Shown here one piece after another: positions 9,601 through 16,187 of a DNA stretch of 42,145 nt; positions within the stretch are counted from its first letter, which is position 1, and the number at the start of each line of letters is the position of its first letter. The position numbers were made by a program, and so were the translations under genes. The notes beneath the pieces were generated by a model. That model made no database searches, was not told where the DNA came from, and worked only from the letters and a program-made list of their open reading frames with translations. The stretch covers positions 1 to 42,145 of the forward strand of contig JBFMHP010000040.1 in the NCBI GenBank assembly GCA_040752855.1. The letters run 5' to 3'. The stretch comes from JBFMHP01 sp040752855. Lineage in GTDB: Bacteria; Pseudomonadota; Gammaproteobacteria; RBG-16-57-12.

Positions 9601-10641
9601 GCGCGCCTTATCCTGATGCCGGGCTTTTCGACGCGCGAGCAGGCCACGCAGATTTCCGGGCGCGGTGTCGGCATGGACGTGGTGAACACGACCATACGCG
9701 CATTGAACGGCAGCATGGATATCGGCAACCGCGAGCGCGGCGGCTGCCGGGTGAGTCTGCGCCTGCCGATCACCCTGGTGACCAGCCACACCGTGCTGGT
9801 GCGGGTCGGCCGCGAACTGTTTGCGGTGCCGACCAATACCTTGTCGCAGATCCTGGCGCCCGGCACCGGCGAGTTCCAGACCATTGGGCGGGAGATCACG
9901 TATCATCTGGCCGGCGATGTGCATCCGGCCATGACGCTCGCCGCGATGGTCGGGGTTGATGATGCCGAGGCGCACACTATCGATGCCACCAAAACCGTGC
10001 TCCTGGTGCGCGTCGACAATGGCCTGGTCGCGGTCGTGGTGGATTATGTCATCGGCGCCTTCGATCTCGTGATCAAGGGCACCGGCAGTTATGTGCGCTC
10101 GGTGCGCGGCGTCTCAGGCGTATCGATCCTGGGTGATGGCAGCGTGGTCAGCGTGCTCAACGTGCCCGACTTGATCCAGTCCGCGACATCCGGCGCAACC
10201 GTTTCAACGGCGCATCACGGCAGCAATATCGTGCCGCTCACCGCGCCCTCCGCCGCGCGGCTACTGATCGTGGACGATTCGCTCAGCGTCAGAAAATCCC
10301 TGTCACAGCTGATGGCGGACGCTGGCTATGCGGTATGCGTTGCGCGCGACGGCTTGGAAGCGATCGAGGTGCTGCACAAGGAAAATATCGCCCTGGTGCT
10401 GACCGACCTGGAGATGCCGCGCATGACGGGCCTGGAATTGACCGCGCATATTCGCGGTCACCAGCAACTGCAACAACTGCCGGTGATCATGATCACCTCG
10501 CGCTCCATGCAAAAGCATCGCGATCACGCGCAACGTGTAGGCGTCAACGCGTATGTGAACAAGCCGTTCTCCGAGGATGATCTGCTGGCGACGGTCGAGT
10601 CACTGCTCAACGGCGCCCAGGGTGGCGGCCATGGCGGCTGA
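6616..10641 (+). CDS. chpA: ChpA-like hybrid chemotaxis histidine kinase, short form
   Basis: 1,341 residues. Acidic and Ala/Pro-rich segments link helical bundles in the first ~560 residues. A canonical Hpt domain follows with His603 in RIAHTLKGSANLIG. Then come a CheA-type dimerisation region (about 740-890), a HATPase domain with the N-box MLRNSVDHGIEEPE (Asn924) and glycine boxes near CEDDGKGLDY and SGRGVGMDVV, a CheW-like domain (about 1055-1190), and a C-terminal receiver with acceptor Asp1264 in LTDLEMPRMTG. It phosphorylates PilG/PilH. P. aeruginosa ChpA is about 2,470 residues with many Hpt-type sites; here only one HTLKG site is recognisable, and the other bundles look degenerate. 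The next gene overlaps its 3' end by 11 bases. Confidence 0.92.
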   Translation: MMPEQNMLEPVCQIVADSRESVAYAVASQDAPTIAMICRACADNIQSAAEMAGLPELQDNAVTVSSDLAGLDEHDPDWVSTVGTKILDWSDAVLTYLEHPDESARLENLASSRFRVNGAAHHAPPEAHAVTTEISSAPVAAERPEKAPVPASPTDELALLLDLIAAARSVILDEADKLTVAEIQHRDYPQALNICLEQIDGIATLLEANGWDALAALCAMVRGHFSSLAEGPGFTEEDCYKLVIWMEDLAAYLNAPHDAAAANRVLAILPEQHAEGLADWLVAARAEHEAAHESPPTAAATEDLSGAPAPATPSLGFIDEEPAARGDASDELAVAADITAAFPQEEFSEDGEHQPVEHTALTHDTLWEEEESAAPASSVSLAEVPQAEGVLGILQEELAEVSGELSTLAAVITAPDADMAAVMEATAHYSEIVERIVTASESLGMSGLRDVCNFVNQNISVIATSDADVRCQAGEILAQWPLLVLSYLSAPTDEQLCLSVITHLQSTQWPEPLDDQGARHLLEALATEIIEPELGGEGGEARPTVAGADDVALELAPDVNQDLLNAFFHESPTHAATLSDCITRIGRHEDVLDSVAKAQRIAHTLKGSANLIGARGVANLTHHMEDIFEFINTRHTEVPAALNETLQEAADCVETMIEALQGLDAPPPDAQRILQDVLDWANRIDTGNLEEIPQQPPTAAAEPEKRAPAAQPDENKTPPNTQAAASGGDVLRVPTRTVNEMFRMVGEMSIAIVQMQEHLKRVSRQAEDLRLQDDVLQKHRFELEDAVDVRNLSNAQRRMRVVGDDANFDSLEMDHYDEVYGAAHAFIETVVDYREMMLHMHDEVSDLDGLFHQQQRLNKELQRVVMSTRLVPVNTISSRLQRAVRQAGRATGKQVDLEIIGEEMLIDGDVLNNLADPIMHMLRNSVDHGIEEPEVRRAAGKPENGRIVLTFAQHGNTLLVRCEDDGKGLDYQRIHATAIKRGLVGKEEILDEHAMARLILMPGFSTREQATQISGRGVGMDVVNTTIRALNGSMDIGNRERGGCRVSLRLPITLVTSHTVLVRVGRELFAVPTNTLSQILAPGTGEFQTIGREITYHLAGDVHPAMTLAAMVGVDDAEAHTIDATKTVLLVRVDNGLVAVVVDYVIGAFDLVIKGTGSYVRSVRGVSGVSILGDGSVVSVLNVPDLIQSATSGATVSTAHHGSNIVPLTAPSAARLLIVDDSLSVRKSLSQLMADAGYAVCVARDGLEAIEVLHKENIALVLTDLEMPRMTGLELTAHIRGHQQLQQLPVIMITSRSMQKHRDHAQRVGVNAYVNKPFSEDDLLATVESLLNGAQGGGHGG

Positions 10642-11092
10642 GCAGCATTCCGGCCACTACGCGCTGCTGAGTTTCGGCGATCTGCGCATCGCGTTTTCCC
10701 AAGCCGATGTCGCGCAGATCGGGCTGGCAATCGATGTTGATCCCGCACTGCGAGACGGCAAGGATTGCGGCGCGCTGGTCAGCAAGGAGGCGCGCTGGCC
10801 GGTGTATTCCCTTGATGCGGCGCTGGCACCCGCCCTGACGCTGCCCGAGCGGCGCCGCTTCTGTGTTTGTCTCCGTGACCACGCCCGCGGCCGGGCGTTC
10901 GCCCTCAGCTGCGAATCGGTGACCGCCCTGACCATCGGCCAAGAGATGACGGTTGAGGACTTGCCCGAGTGCATGCAAACCCCGAGCACGCCGTTGCGGC
11001 AAGTGGTTACCGGAGACGGCGCGCTTACCTTTCTGAGTTCGGCGACGAGCATGGCCGATTACTTGGCGATGCTGGAGGCGCGCGGTGAATAA
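10631..11092 (+). CDS. CheW-like coupling protein, divergent
   Basis: A 153-residue protein whose start (ATG 10631) overlaps the end of chpA, implying translational coupling. HYALLSFGDLRIAFSQADV and RWPVYSLDAAL fit the CheW fold, but the usual RG motif is poorly conserved (KEARWPVYS). In P. aeruginosa the position after chpA is held by chpB (methylesterase), then chpC (CheW-like). Here no CheB-type catalytic triad is present, so this is a second adaptor rather than ChpB. It may couple another receptor or modulate the ChpA CheW domain. Confidence 0.7.
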   Translation: MAAEQHSGHYALLSFGDLRIAFSQADVAQIGLAIDVDPALRDGKDCGALVSKEARWPVYSLDAALAPALTLPERRRFCVCLRDHARGRAFALSCESVTALTIGQEMTVEDLPECMQTPSTPLRQVVTGDGALTFLSSATSMADYLAMLEARGE

Positions 11093-11549
11093 TGCGCTGT
11101 TCGCCTGGGTGCTGCCGTGCGGCAACCAATATCAGATCGCCGTGGCCGAATACCAAATGGTGGAGTTCGTGCAGAACCCTGCATGCATCGAGGTACCGCT
11201 GACGCCGGCGCACTGCCGCAGCGGCTTGATCTGGCGCAAGCACTTTGCGCCCATCGTCGACCTCGCCAGGTTGGCGGGCGCATCACACACGGAGACGATG
11301 AACGGTGTGACCATCATTGCCTACCAGCCGCAGCCGCATGCGCCCGTGGGCTACCTGGCACTGCGCAACACCGCCCCTCCCACACGGGTAGTCATCAGCG
11401 ATGAGCAAGCGTGTCCTCTTCCGGAAGATTATCCGCAAGCCTGGCTGGAGCTGACGCTCTCGTGCGTATCCATTCAAGGCCGGGCGACTCCGATCCTGGA
11501 TCTCTCGCGGCTCGGCATGAAACCGCGTCCCGACCGTCGCGCCGCCTGA
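11085..11549 (+). CDS. chpC: ChpC/CheW-like coupling protein
   Basis: A 154-residue CheW-type protein beginning at GTG 11085, eight bases inside the preceding gene, with GGAGG about ten bases upstream. FAWVLPCGNQYQIAVAEYQM and HFAPIVDLARLAG match the strands of a CheW barrel; the C-terminus ATPILDLSRLG is the last conserved strand. It is the last gene of the operon, and its place corresponds to chpC of P. aeruginosa, an adaptor for additional receptors. No terminator hairpin with a T-run follows; instead a MITE-like repeat begins about 90 bases downstream. Confidence 0.7.
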   Translation: MNNALFAWVLPCGNQYQIAVAEYQMVEFVQNPACIEVPLTPAHCRSGLIWRKHFAPIVDLARLAGASHTETMNGVTIIAYQPQPHAPVGYLALRNTAPPTRVVISDEQACPLPEDYPQAWLELTLSCVSIQGRATPILDLSRLGMKPRPDRRAA

Positions 11550-11640
11550 ATTGCGGCATTACACCTCACCGTCACACCAAGTCATGAATCAACGACGCGT
11601 GGCGCGGCGCTCCCGCCCGGTCAAATTCAAGTCTTGACCC

Positions 11641-11820
11641 GAATGGCACTTACTTAAGCTCAATATGCATGAAAGTTCATCCCCCCTCCCTTGACGGGAG
11701 GGGGCTAGGGGGAGGGTGAGAACACTGAAATATTAGTGCGGCGCTCAGCAGTCCACCCCCACCCTAGCCCTCCCCCATCCAGGGGGAGGGAATCCATCGC
11801 CTTAAGTAAGTGCCATTCAG
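11641..11820. repeat. MITE-like inverted-repeat element at the eptA stop codon
   Basis: An 18-base perfect terminal inverted repeat, GAATGGCACTTACTTAAG at 11641-11658 and its complement at 11801-11818, encloses about 140 bases with no coding potential. Inside are two G/C hairpins: 11683-11703 (CCCTCCC/GGGAGGG) and 11768-11790 (CCCTCCCCC/GGGGGAGGG). The direct repeat GTCTTGACCC flanks it at 11631-11640 and 11821-11830, as expected of a target-site duplication. The eptA stop TGA lies at the right boundary. The structure fits a small non-autonomous element mobilised in trans; the parent transposase is unknown. Confidence 0.75.
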
Positions 11821-13481
11821 GTCTTGACCCTGCAGTCGCGAGAAATATCCTGCGTCGGCACGTAGGCGGCGGTTTTGACATCCATCAGCCCCAGCACGGT
11901 GTGAAACAGGTTGTCATGCGAGTAGCCCCCGCTGTGTTTAGCCTCAAGGCAATCGTCATCGATGCGGTAGGCCTGTTTATATCCCTCTGACAACCACAGC
12001 ATCATGGGCACGTGTTTCTGCTCCTCGGGCGCAAACGCATAGGGCAGGCCGTGCAGATAGATGCCGTTTTCGCCCAACGATTCGCCATGATCCGATACGT
12101 ACAGCATCGCGGTATTGAAATCCCGCTCACGCTCTTTCAACATCTCGATAGTCTTGGCCAGGAAGTAGTCGGTGTAGAGAATGGTGTTGTCATAGGCATT
12201 GACGACACTTTGCTGGTCACAGGATTGCACCTGATCGCTCAAACACTCCGGGGTGAATCTGGCAAACGCCGGGGGATGGCGTTTGGCATAGGCGGGCCCA
12301 TGGGAGCCCTTCTGGTGCAACACGATGACGCTGTCGCCTTGCGCCTTGGCCAGATGCTGCTGGAGACTGCGCAGGAGGATCTCGTCATAGCATTCGTCCG
12401 TTCTGCACACCTCCGGCACCTGGAGCGAGGAGACACTTTCGTGCGCCACCCGGTTGCAGACCCCCTTGCAGCCGGAGTTGTTGTCCAGCCACTGCACGTC
12501 GATTTTTGCATGCGTGAGCACATCCAACAGGTTTTCCTGGGAAGCCGCCGCGCTTGCGCTGTAGTTATCGCGGCCGAGCGATGAAAACATACACGGGACC
12601 GACTCGGCGGTAGACGTGCCGCATGAGGCCACCTGGTCGAAGAAAATGACGCGCTGATCGCGGGTGTGGGGATTGGTATCGCGCGCATAGCCACCCAGGG
12701 AAAAATGGCTCTCGGTGGCGGTCTCCCCCAGCACAAACACGAAAAGCGTTTTTTTGCCGCGCTCCTGCCAACTGGTTGCCTCTTGCGCATCCGCTCCGAT
12801 CGGCGCGGGCGCCTCTGATTCATCCGCTGCGGCGTGGCGGACAAATTTGACCAGCGAATACAGCGGATAACCCGGATTCATGTAGTAACGCAATTCATGA
12901 TGCTCGCGCCCGATGATCGAAACATCCTTGTAAAAGGCCAATACCAGCGTGCCGACGATCAGGAGGCTTGCGGCGATATAACCTCCCTGCCACACCAAAT
13001 GCCGGGTGAACGGTTTGTACTCGAGCTTGGTGAACGCGACGATGGTGGCCGGCAGCACGCCAAAAAACACCAGATAGGCGAGCATCTTCCAGCTCAGCAG
13101 TTCGGCGGCCTCATGGGTGTCCGTTTCCGCCACGTTTTGCAGCATGTGGTCATCGATCACCACGCCGTAGGTATCAAAAAAATAGCCGGTGATGGAGGCG
13201 CTGATCAATATCAGGATCAGCACCGGCTTGGTGAAATGCTTCATGGCGAACAATGACAGCAGCAGATACAGCGATGCCAACAGGATCAGCACCATGGCCC
13301 CGTAAACAACGAAGCCGGATGGCGAAGCCCCGCCGAGGATGCGGATCAAGGTGGCGTGGAGCAGTTGATTGTCGAATACCAAGATAACCAACGCGCACAG
13401 GAACACGATCTTGAATACGTTGTGTTCCTTGTTCTTCCACGCGGCTACGAAGGCGGCAATTTTCGATGTGAAACTGGGCAT
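11817..13481 (-). CDS. eptA: Lipid A phosphoethanolamine transferase (EptA-like)
   Basis: An inner-membrane enzyme of the EptA/sulfatase fold that transfers phosphoethanolamine from phosphatidylethanolamine to lipid A, masking negative charge and often lowering polymyxin sensitivity. About five N-terminal membrane segments (to ~residue 200) precede the periplasmic catalytic domain. GETATESHFSLGGY holds the nucleophile Thr254, and SDHGESLGENGIYLHG gives the zinc-binding Asp-His. CGTSTAESVPCMFS and LHQKGSHGP are further family signatures. I start at ATG 13481 (554 residues, usual family length); an in-frame ATG at 13535 lacks a ribosome binding site. The stop codon sits on the edge of the MITE-like repeat. 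Whether lipid A or another glycan is the acceptor cannot be read. Confidence 0.88.
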   Translation of the reverse strand: MPSFTSKIAAFVAAWKNKEHNVFKIVFLCALVILVFDNQLLHATLIRILGGASPSGFVVYGAMVLILLASLYLLLSLFAMKHFTKPVLILILISASITGYFFDTYGVVIDDHMLQNVAETDTHEAAELLSWKMLAYLVFFGVLPATIVAFTKLEYKPFTRHLVWQGGYIAASLLIVGTLVLAFYKDVSIIGREHHELRYYMNPGYPLYSLVKFVRHAAADESEAPAPIGADAQEATSWQERGKKTLFVFVLGETATESHFSLGGYARDTNPHTRDQRVIFFDQVASCGTSTAESVPCMFSSLGRDNYSASAAASQENLLDVLTHAKIDVQWLDNNSGCKGVCNRVAHESVSSLQVPEVCRTDECYDEILLRSLQQHLAKAQGDSVIVLHQKGSHGPAYAKRHPPAFARFTPECLSDQVQSCDQQSVVNAYDNTILYTDYFLAKTIEMLKERERDFNTAMLYVSDHGESLGENGIYLHGLPYAFAPEEQKHVPMMLWLSEGYKQAYRIDDDCLEAKHSGGYSHDNLFHTVLGLMDVKTAAYVPTQDISRDCRVKT

Positions 13482-13595
13482 AGATTTTAATCCGGCATGA
13501 ATTCCACGGAACCACTCACCTGTTCCGGCGGACATTTTTCAAACCGTGCAGCATGCACTATATCGACTTAAGAAAGCCTTAATACCTGGCCTGCC

Positions 13596-15671
13596 TCAGA
13601 CATCCCCGTACCGCAGCCCCGCACCGAGCCAGCGCTGGATCAGGGACGGGATGCGCTGGGGATAGCGGCGCAGCATGACGTCGGCGGCGCACTCGACCTG
13701 TGGCAGCATCTTTTGGTCGCGCAGCAGATCGGCGATATGCAGCGCGAGCTCTCCGGTCTGGCGCGTGCCGAGCACCTCGCCCGGCCCGCGCAGCTCCAGA
13801 TCCTTCTGCGCGATGGCAAAACCGTCGTTGGTCTCGCGCATGATCGCCAGGCGTTCGCGCGCCAGCTGCGAGAGCTGACCGTGATACATCAGCACACAGG
13901 CGCTCTTGGCCGCGCCGCGCCCCACCCGCCCGCGCAGCTGGTGCAATTGCGCGAGACCCAGGCGTTCGGCGTTTTCGATGATCATCAGGCTCGCATTCGG
14001 CACGTCCACGCCGACCTCGATCACGGTGGTGGCGACCAGCAGATCGAGCGCGCCACGCTTGAACTCGCCCATCACCTGTTCCTTTTCCGCCGGGCGCATG
14101 CGGCCGTGCACCAGACCGATGCGCACATCGGTGAGCGCCTCGCGCAGCTCCGCGTAGGCCGCCTCCGCCGCCTGGCATTGCAGCTCCTCGGATTCCTCGA
14201 TCAGGGTGCAGACCCAGTACACCTGCTTGCCTTCGCGCGCGGCGCCGGCCACGCGCTCGACCACGGTGTCGCGGCGCGCATCCGGAATCACCACGGTCTC
14301 GACCGGGGTGCGCCCCGGCGGCAGTTCATCGATGGTCGAACAATCCAGGTCGGCGAACAGCGACATCGCCAGCGTGCGCGGGATCGGCGTGGCCGTCATG
14401 ATCAACTGATGCGGGAAGAGCCCCTCGGCGCGGCCCTTCTCGCGCAACGCGAGGCGCTGATGCACGCCGAAGCGGTGCTGTTCATCGACGATCACCAAGG
14501 CAAGCCGAGCGAAGACCACCGTCTCCTGAAACAGCGCGTGCGTGCCGACGATCAGCGGCACCTCGGCGCTGGCGATGCGCGCGAGCAACGCCTCGCGCGC
14601 CTTGCCCTTGAGTCGGCTGGAGAGCAGGCACACCTCGATGCCGAGCGGTGCCAACCAGTTCTGGAAATTGCGCGCGTGCTGCTCGGCGAGCAATTCCGTC
14701 GGCGCCATCAGGGCGCATTGATAGCCACATTCGAGCGCGGTGAGCGCGGCGAGCGCCGCGACCACCGTCTTGCCGGAGCCGACATCGCCCTGCACTAGGC
14801 GCTGCATCGGATGCGGCTGCGCCAGATCGGCGCTGATCTCGTCGTTCACCCGTTGTTGCGCGGTGGTCAATTGAAATGGCAGTCGCGCCCGAAATGCTGT
14901 GCGCAAATGACCGTCACTCGCGAGCACCGGGGCCGGCTGGCGCTGCATGCGCTGATGCACCAGGCGCAGACTCAGTTGATGGGCGAGCAGCTCCTCGAAG
15001 GCCAGGCGCTGTTGCGCAGGATGATGGCCTTGTTCCAGTGCGGCGAGCGCGACCTCCGGCGGCGGTTGATGTAAGAAATGCACCGCCTCGGCGAGCGCAG
15101 GAAAACCGCGCGCCGCGAGCAGTTCATCAGGCAGCAGCTCCTCCAGCACCTCGCGCCGCGCCAAGGCCTGGCGCATCAAGCCGCGCAGCGTCTGCTGATG
15201 CAGCCCCTCGGTGGCGGGATAGATCGGGGTGAGATGCTCCTCGACCGGCACGGGGTCGTGCGCGCCGATCAAGCGGTATTCCGGGTGGACGATCTCCAGG
15301 CTGGACGGGCCGCTGCGCACCTCGCCGAAGCAGCGGATGCGCGCCCCGCGCGCCAGACTGTCCTTTTGCTGCGAGTTGAAATGGAAGAAGCGCAGGGTGA
15401 GAAAACCGGTGCCGTCGCTGATGCGCGTGAGCAGGCTGCGGCGGCGACCGAAGCGGATCTCGGTCAGTTCGACGGTCCCCTCCACCACCGCCTCGTCCCC
15501 CGGGCGCAGCGCGCCGAGCGGGGTGATGCGGGTGCGGTCCTGATAGCGCAGCGGCAGGTGGAACAGCACATCCTGCACGGTGTGGATGCCGATGCGCGCC
15601 AGCCGCTCGGCCATGCGCGGGCCGACGCCCTTGAGCGCGGTGACCGGAAGCGGCGCTGGAGCGTTGGACAT
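13596..15671 (-). CDS. recG: ATP-dependent DNA helicase RecG
   Basis: A 691-residue superfamily 2 helicase that remodels stalled replication forks and branch-migrates Holliday junctions. The N-terminal wedge/OB domain includes GVGPRMAERLARIGI and RYQDRT. Walker A is GDVGSGKTVVAALAA, the DExH box is DEQHRFGVHQR, and TATPIPRTLAM and QLRGRVGRG are helicase motifs III and VI. Length and motif order are standard. It starts six bases downstream of ridA and belongs to the spoT-recG block common in Gammaproteobacteria. Confidence 0.97.
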   Translation of the reverse strand: MSNAPAPLPVTALKGVGPRMAERLARIGIHTVQDVLFHLPLRYQDRTRITPLGALRPGDEAVVEGTVELTEIRFGRRRSLLTRISDGTGFLTLRFFHFNSQQKDSLARGARIRCFGEVRSGPSSLEIVHPEYRLIGAHDPVPVEEHLTPIYPATEGLHQQTLRGLMRQALARREVLEELLPDELLAARGFPALAEAVHFLHQPPPEVALAALEQGHHPAQQRLAFEELLAHQLSLRLVHQRMQRQPAPVLASDGHLRTAFRARLPFQLTTAQQRVNDEISADLAQPHPMQRLVQGDVGSGKTVVAALAALTALECGYQCALMAPTELLAEQHARNFQNWLAPLGIEVCLLSSRLKGKAREALLARIASAEVPLIVGTHALFQETVVFARLALVIVDEQHRFGVHQRLALREKGRAEGLFPHQLIMTATPIPRTLAMSLFADLDCSTIDELPPGRTPVETVVIPDARRDTVVERVAGAAREGKQVYWVCTLIEESEELQCQAAEAAYAELREALTDVRIGLVHGRMRPAEKEQVMGEFKRGALDLLVATTVIEVGVDVPNASLMIIENAERLGLAQLHQLRGRVGRGAAKSACVLMYHGQLSQLARERLAIMRETNDGFAIAQKDLELRGPGEVLGTRQTGELALHIADLLRDQKMLPQVECAADVMLRRYPQRIPSLIQRWLGAGLRYGDV

Positions 15672-15677
15672 GCCGGC

Positions 15678-16064
15678 TCAGGCGTTGAGTTCGAGTATCC
15701 CGTCGATCTCGACGGCCGCCCCGCGCGGCAACGCCGCCACGCCGATGGCCGCGCGCGCCGGATAGGGTTGGCTCACGTACTCGCCCATCACCTCGTTGAC
15801 CAGCGGGAAGTGGCTCAGGTCGGTGAGAAACACATTGAGCTTGACCACATCGGCGAAGCTGCCGCCCGCGGCCTCGATCACCGCGCGCAGATTCTGGAAC
15901 ACGCGATGGATCTGGGCGCGCACATCGCCCTCGACCATTTGCATGGTTTCAGGCACCAGCGGGATTTGTCCGGAGAGATACACGGTGTTGCCCACGCGCA
16001 CGGCCTGCGAGTAGGTGCCGATGGCCGCAGGGGCCTGGTCGGTGTGGATGATTTTTTTTGTCAT
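15678..16064 (-). CDS. ridA: RidA-family enamine/imine deaminase
   Basis: A 128-residue protein of the Rid (YjgF/YER057c/UK114) family, which hydrolyses reactive 2-aminoacrylate and related imines released by PLP enzymes. AIGTYSQAVRVGNTVYLSGQ, the mid-protein NLRAVIEAAGGSF and the C-terminal ARAAIGVAALPRGAAVEID are hallmarks; the Arg in PARAAI binds the substrate carboxylate. A trimeric cytosolic enzyme is expected. It is six bases from recG. A ~90-base palindrome separates it from spoT. Confidence 0.93.
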   Translation of the reverse strand: MTKKIIHTDQAPAAIGTYSQAVRVGNTVYLSGQIPLVPETMQMVEGDVRAQIHRVFQNLRAVIEAAGGSFADVVKLNVFLTDLSHFPLVNEVMGEYVSQPYPARAAIGVAALPRGAAVEIDGILELNA

Positions 16065-16091
16065 GGTGTAACTCCTGTGTTGTTGTTGGCT

Positions 16092-16181
16092 GTGCCGGGA
16101 ACGGCTGCGCCTTATGCCGGCCTACAGGTTCCGCCGCAGACCACGCCCGGTAGGCCGGCATAAGCCCCGCGTTGCCGGCAC
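16092..16181. repeat. Palindromic REP/BIME-like element between spoT and ridA
   Basis: A perfect 15-base inverted repeat, CTTATGCCGGCCTAC at 16111-16125 and its complement at 16150-16164, is spaced by 24 bases. Outer arms GTGCCGG (16092-16098) and CCGGCAC (16175-16181) extend the symmetry. It lies wholly in the 123-base gap between spoT and ridA. No T-run follows, so it is more like a repetitive extragenic palindrome than an intrinsic terminator, although the RNA hairpin could stabilise the upstream spoT message. Confidence 0.7.
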
Positions 16182-16187
16182 CACGGC

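Noticed and set aside
10631..11092. Calling the gene after chpA a CheB-like chpB
   Set aside because: The product has a CheW-like strand pattern and no methylesterase Ser-His-Asp signature.
13481..13535. Upstream ATG (13535) as eptA start
   Set aside because: No ribosome binding site, and it adds 18 residues before the usual cytoplasmic N-terminus.
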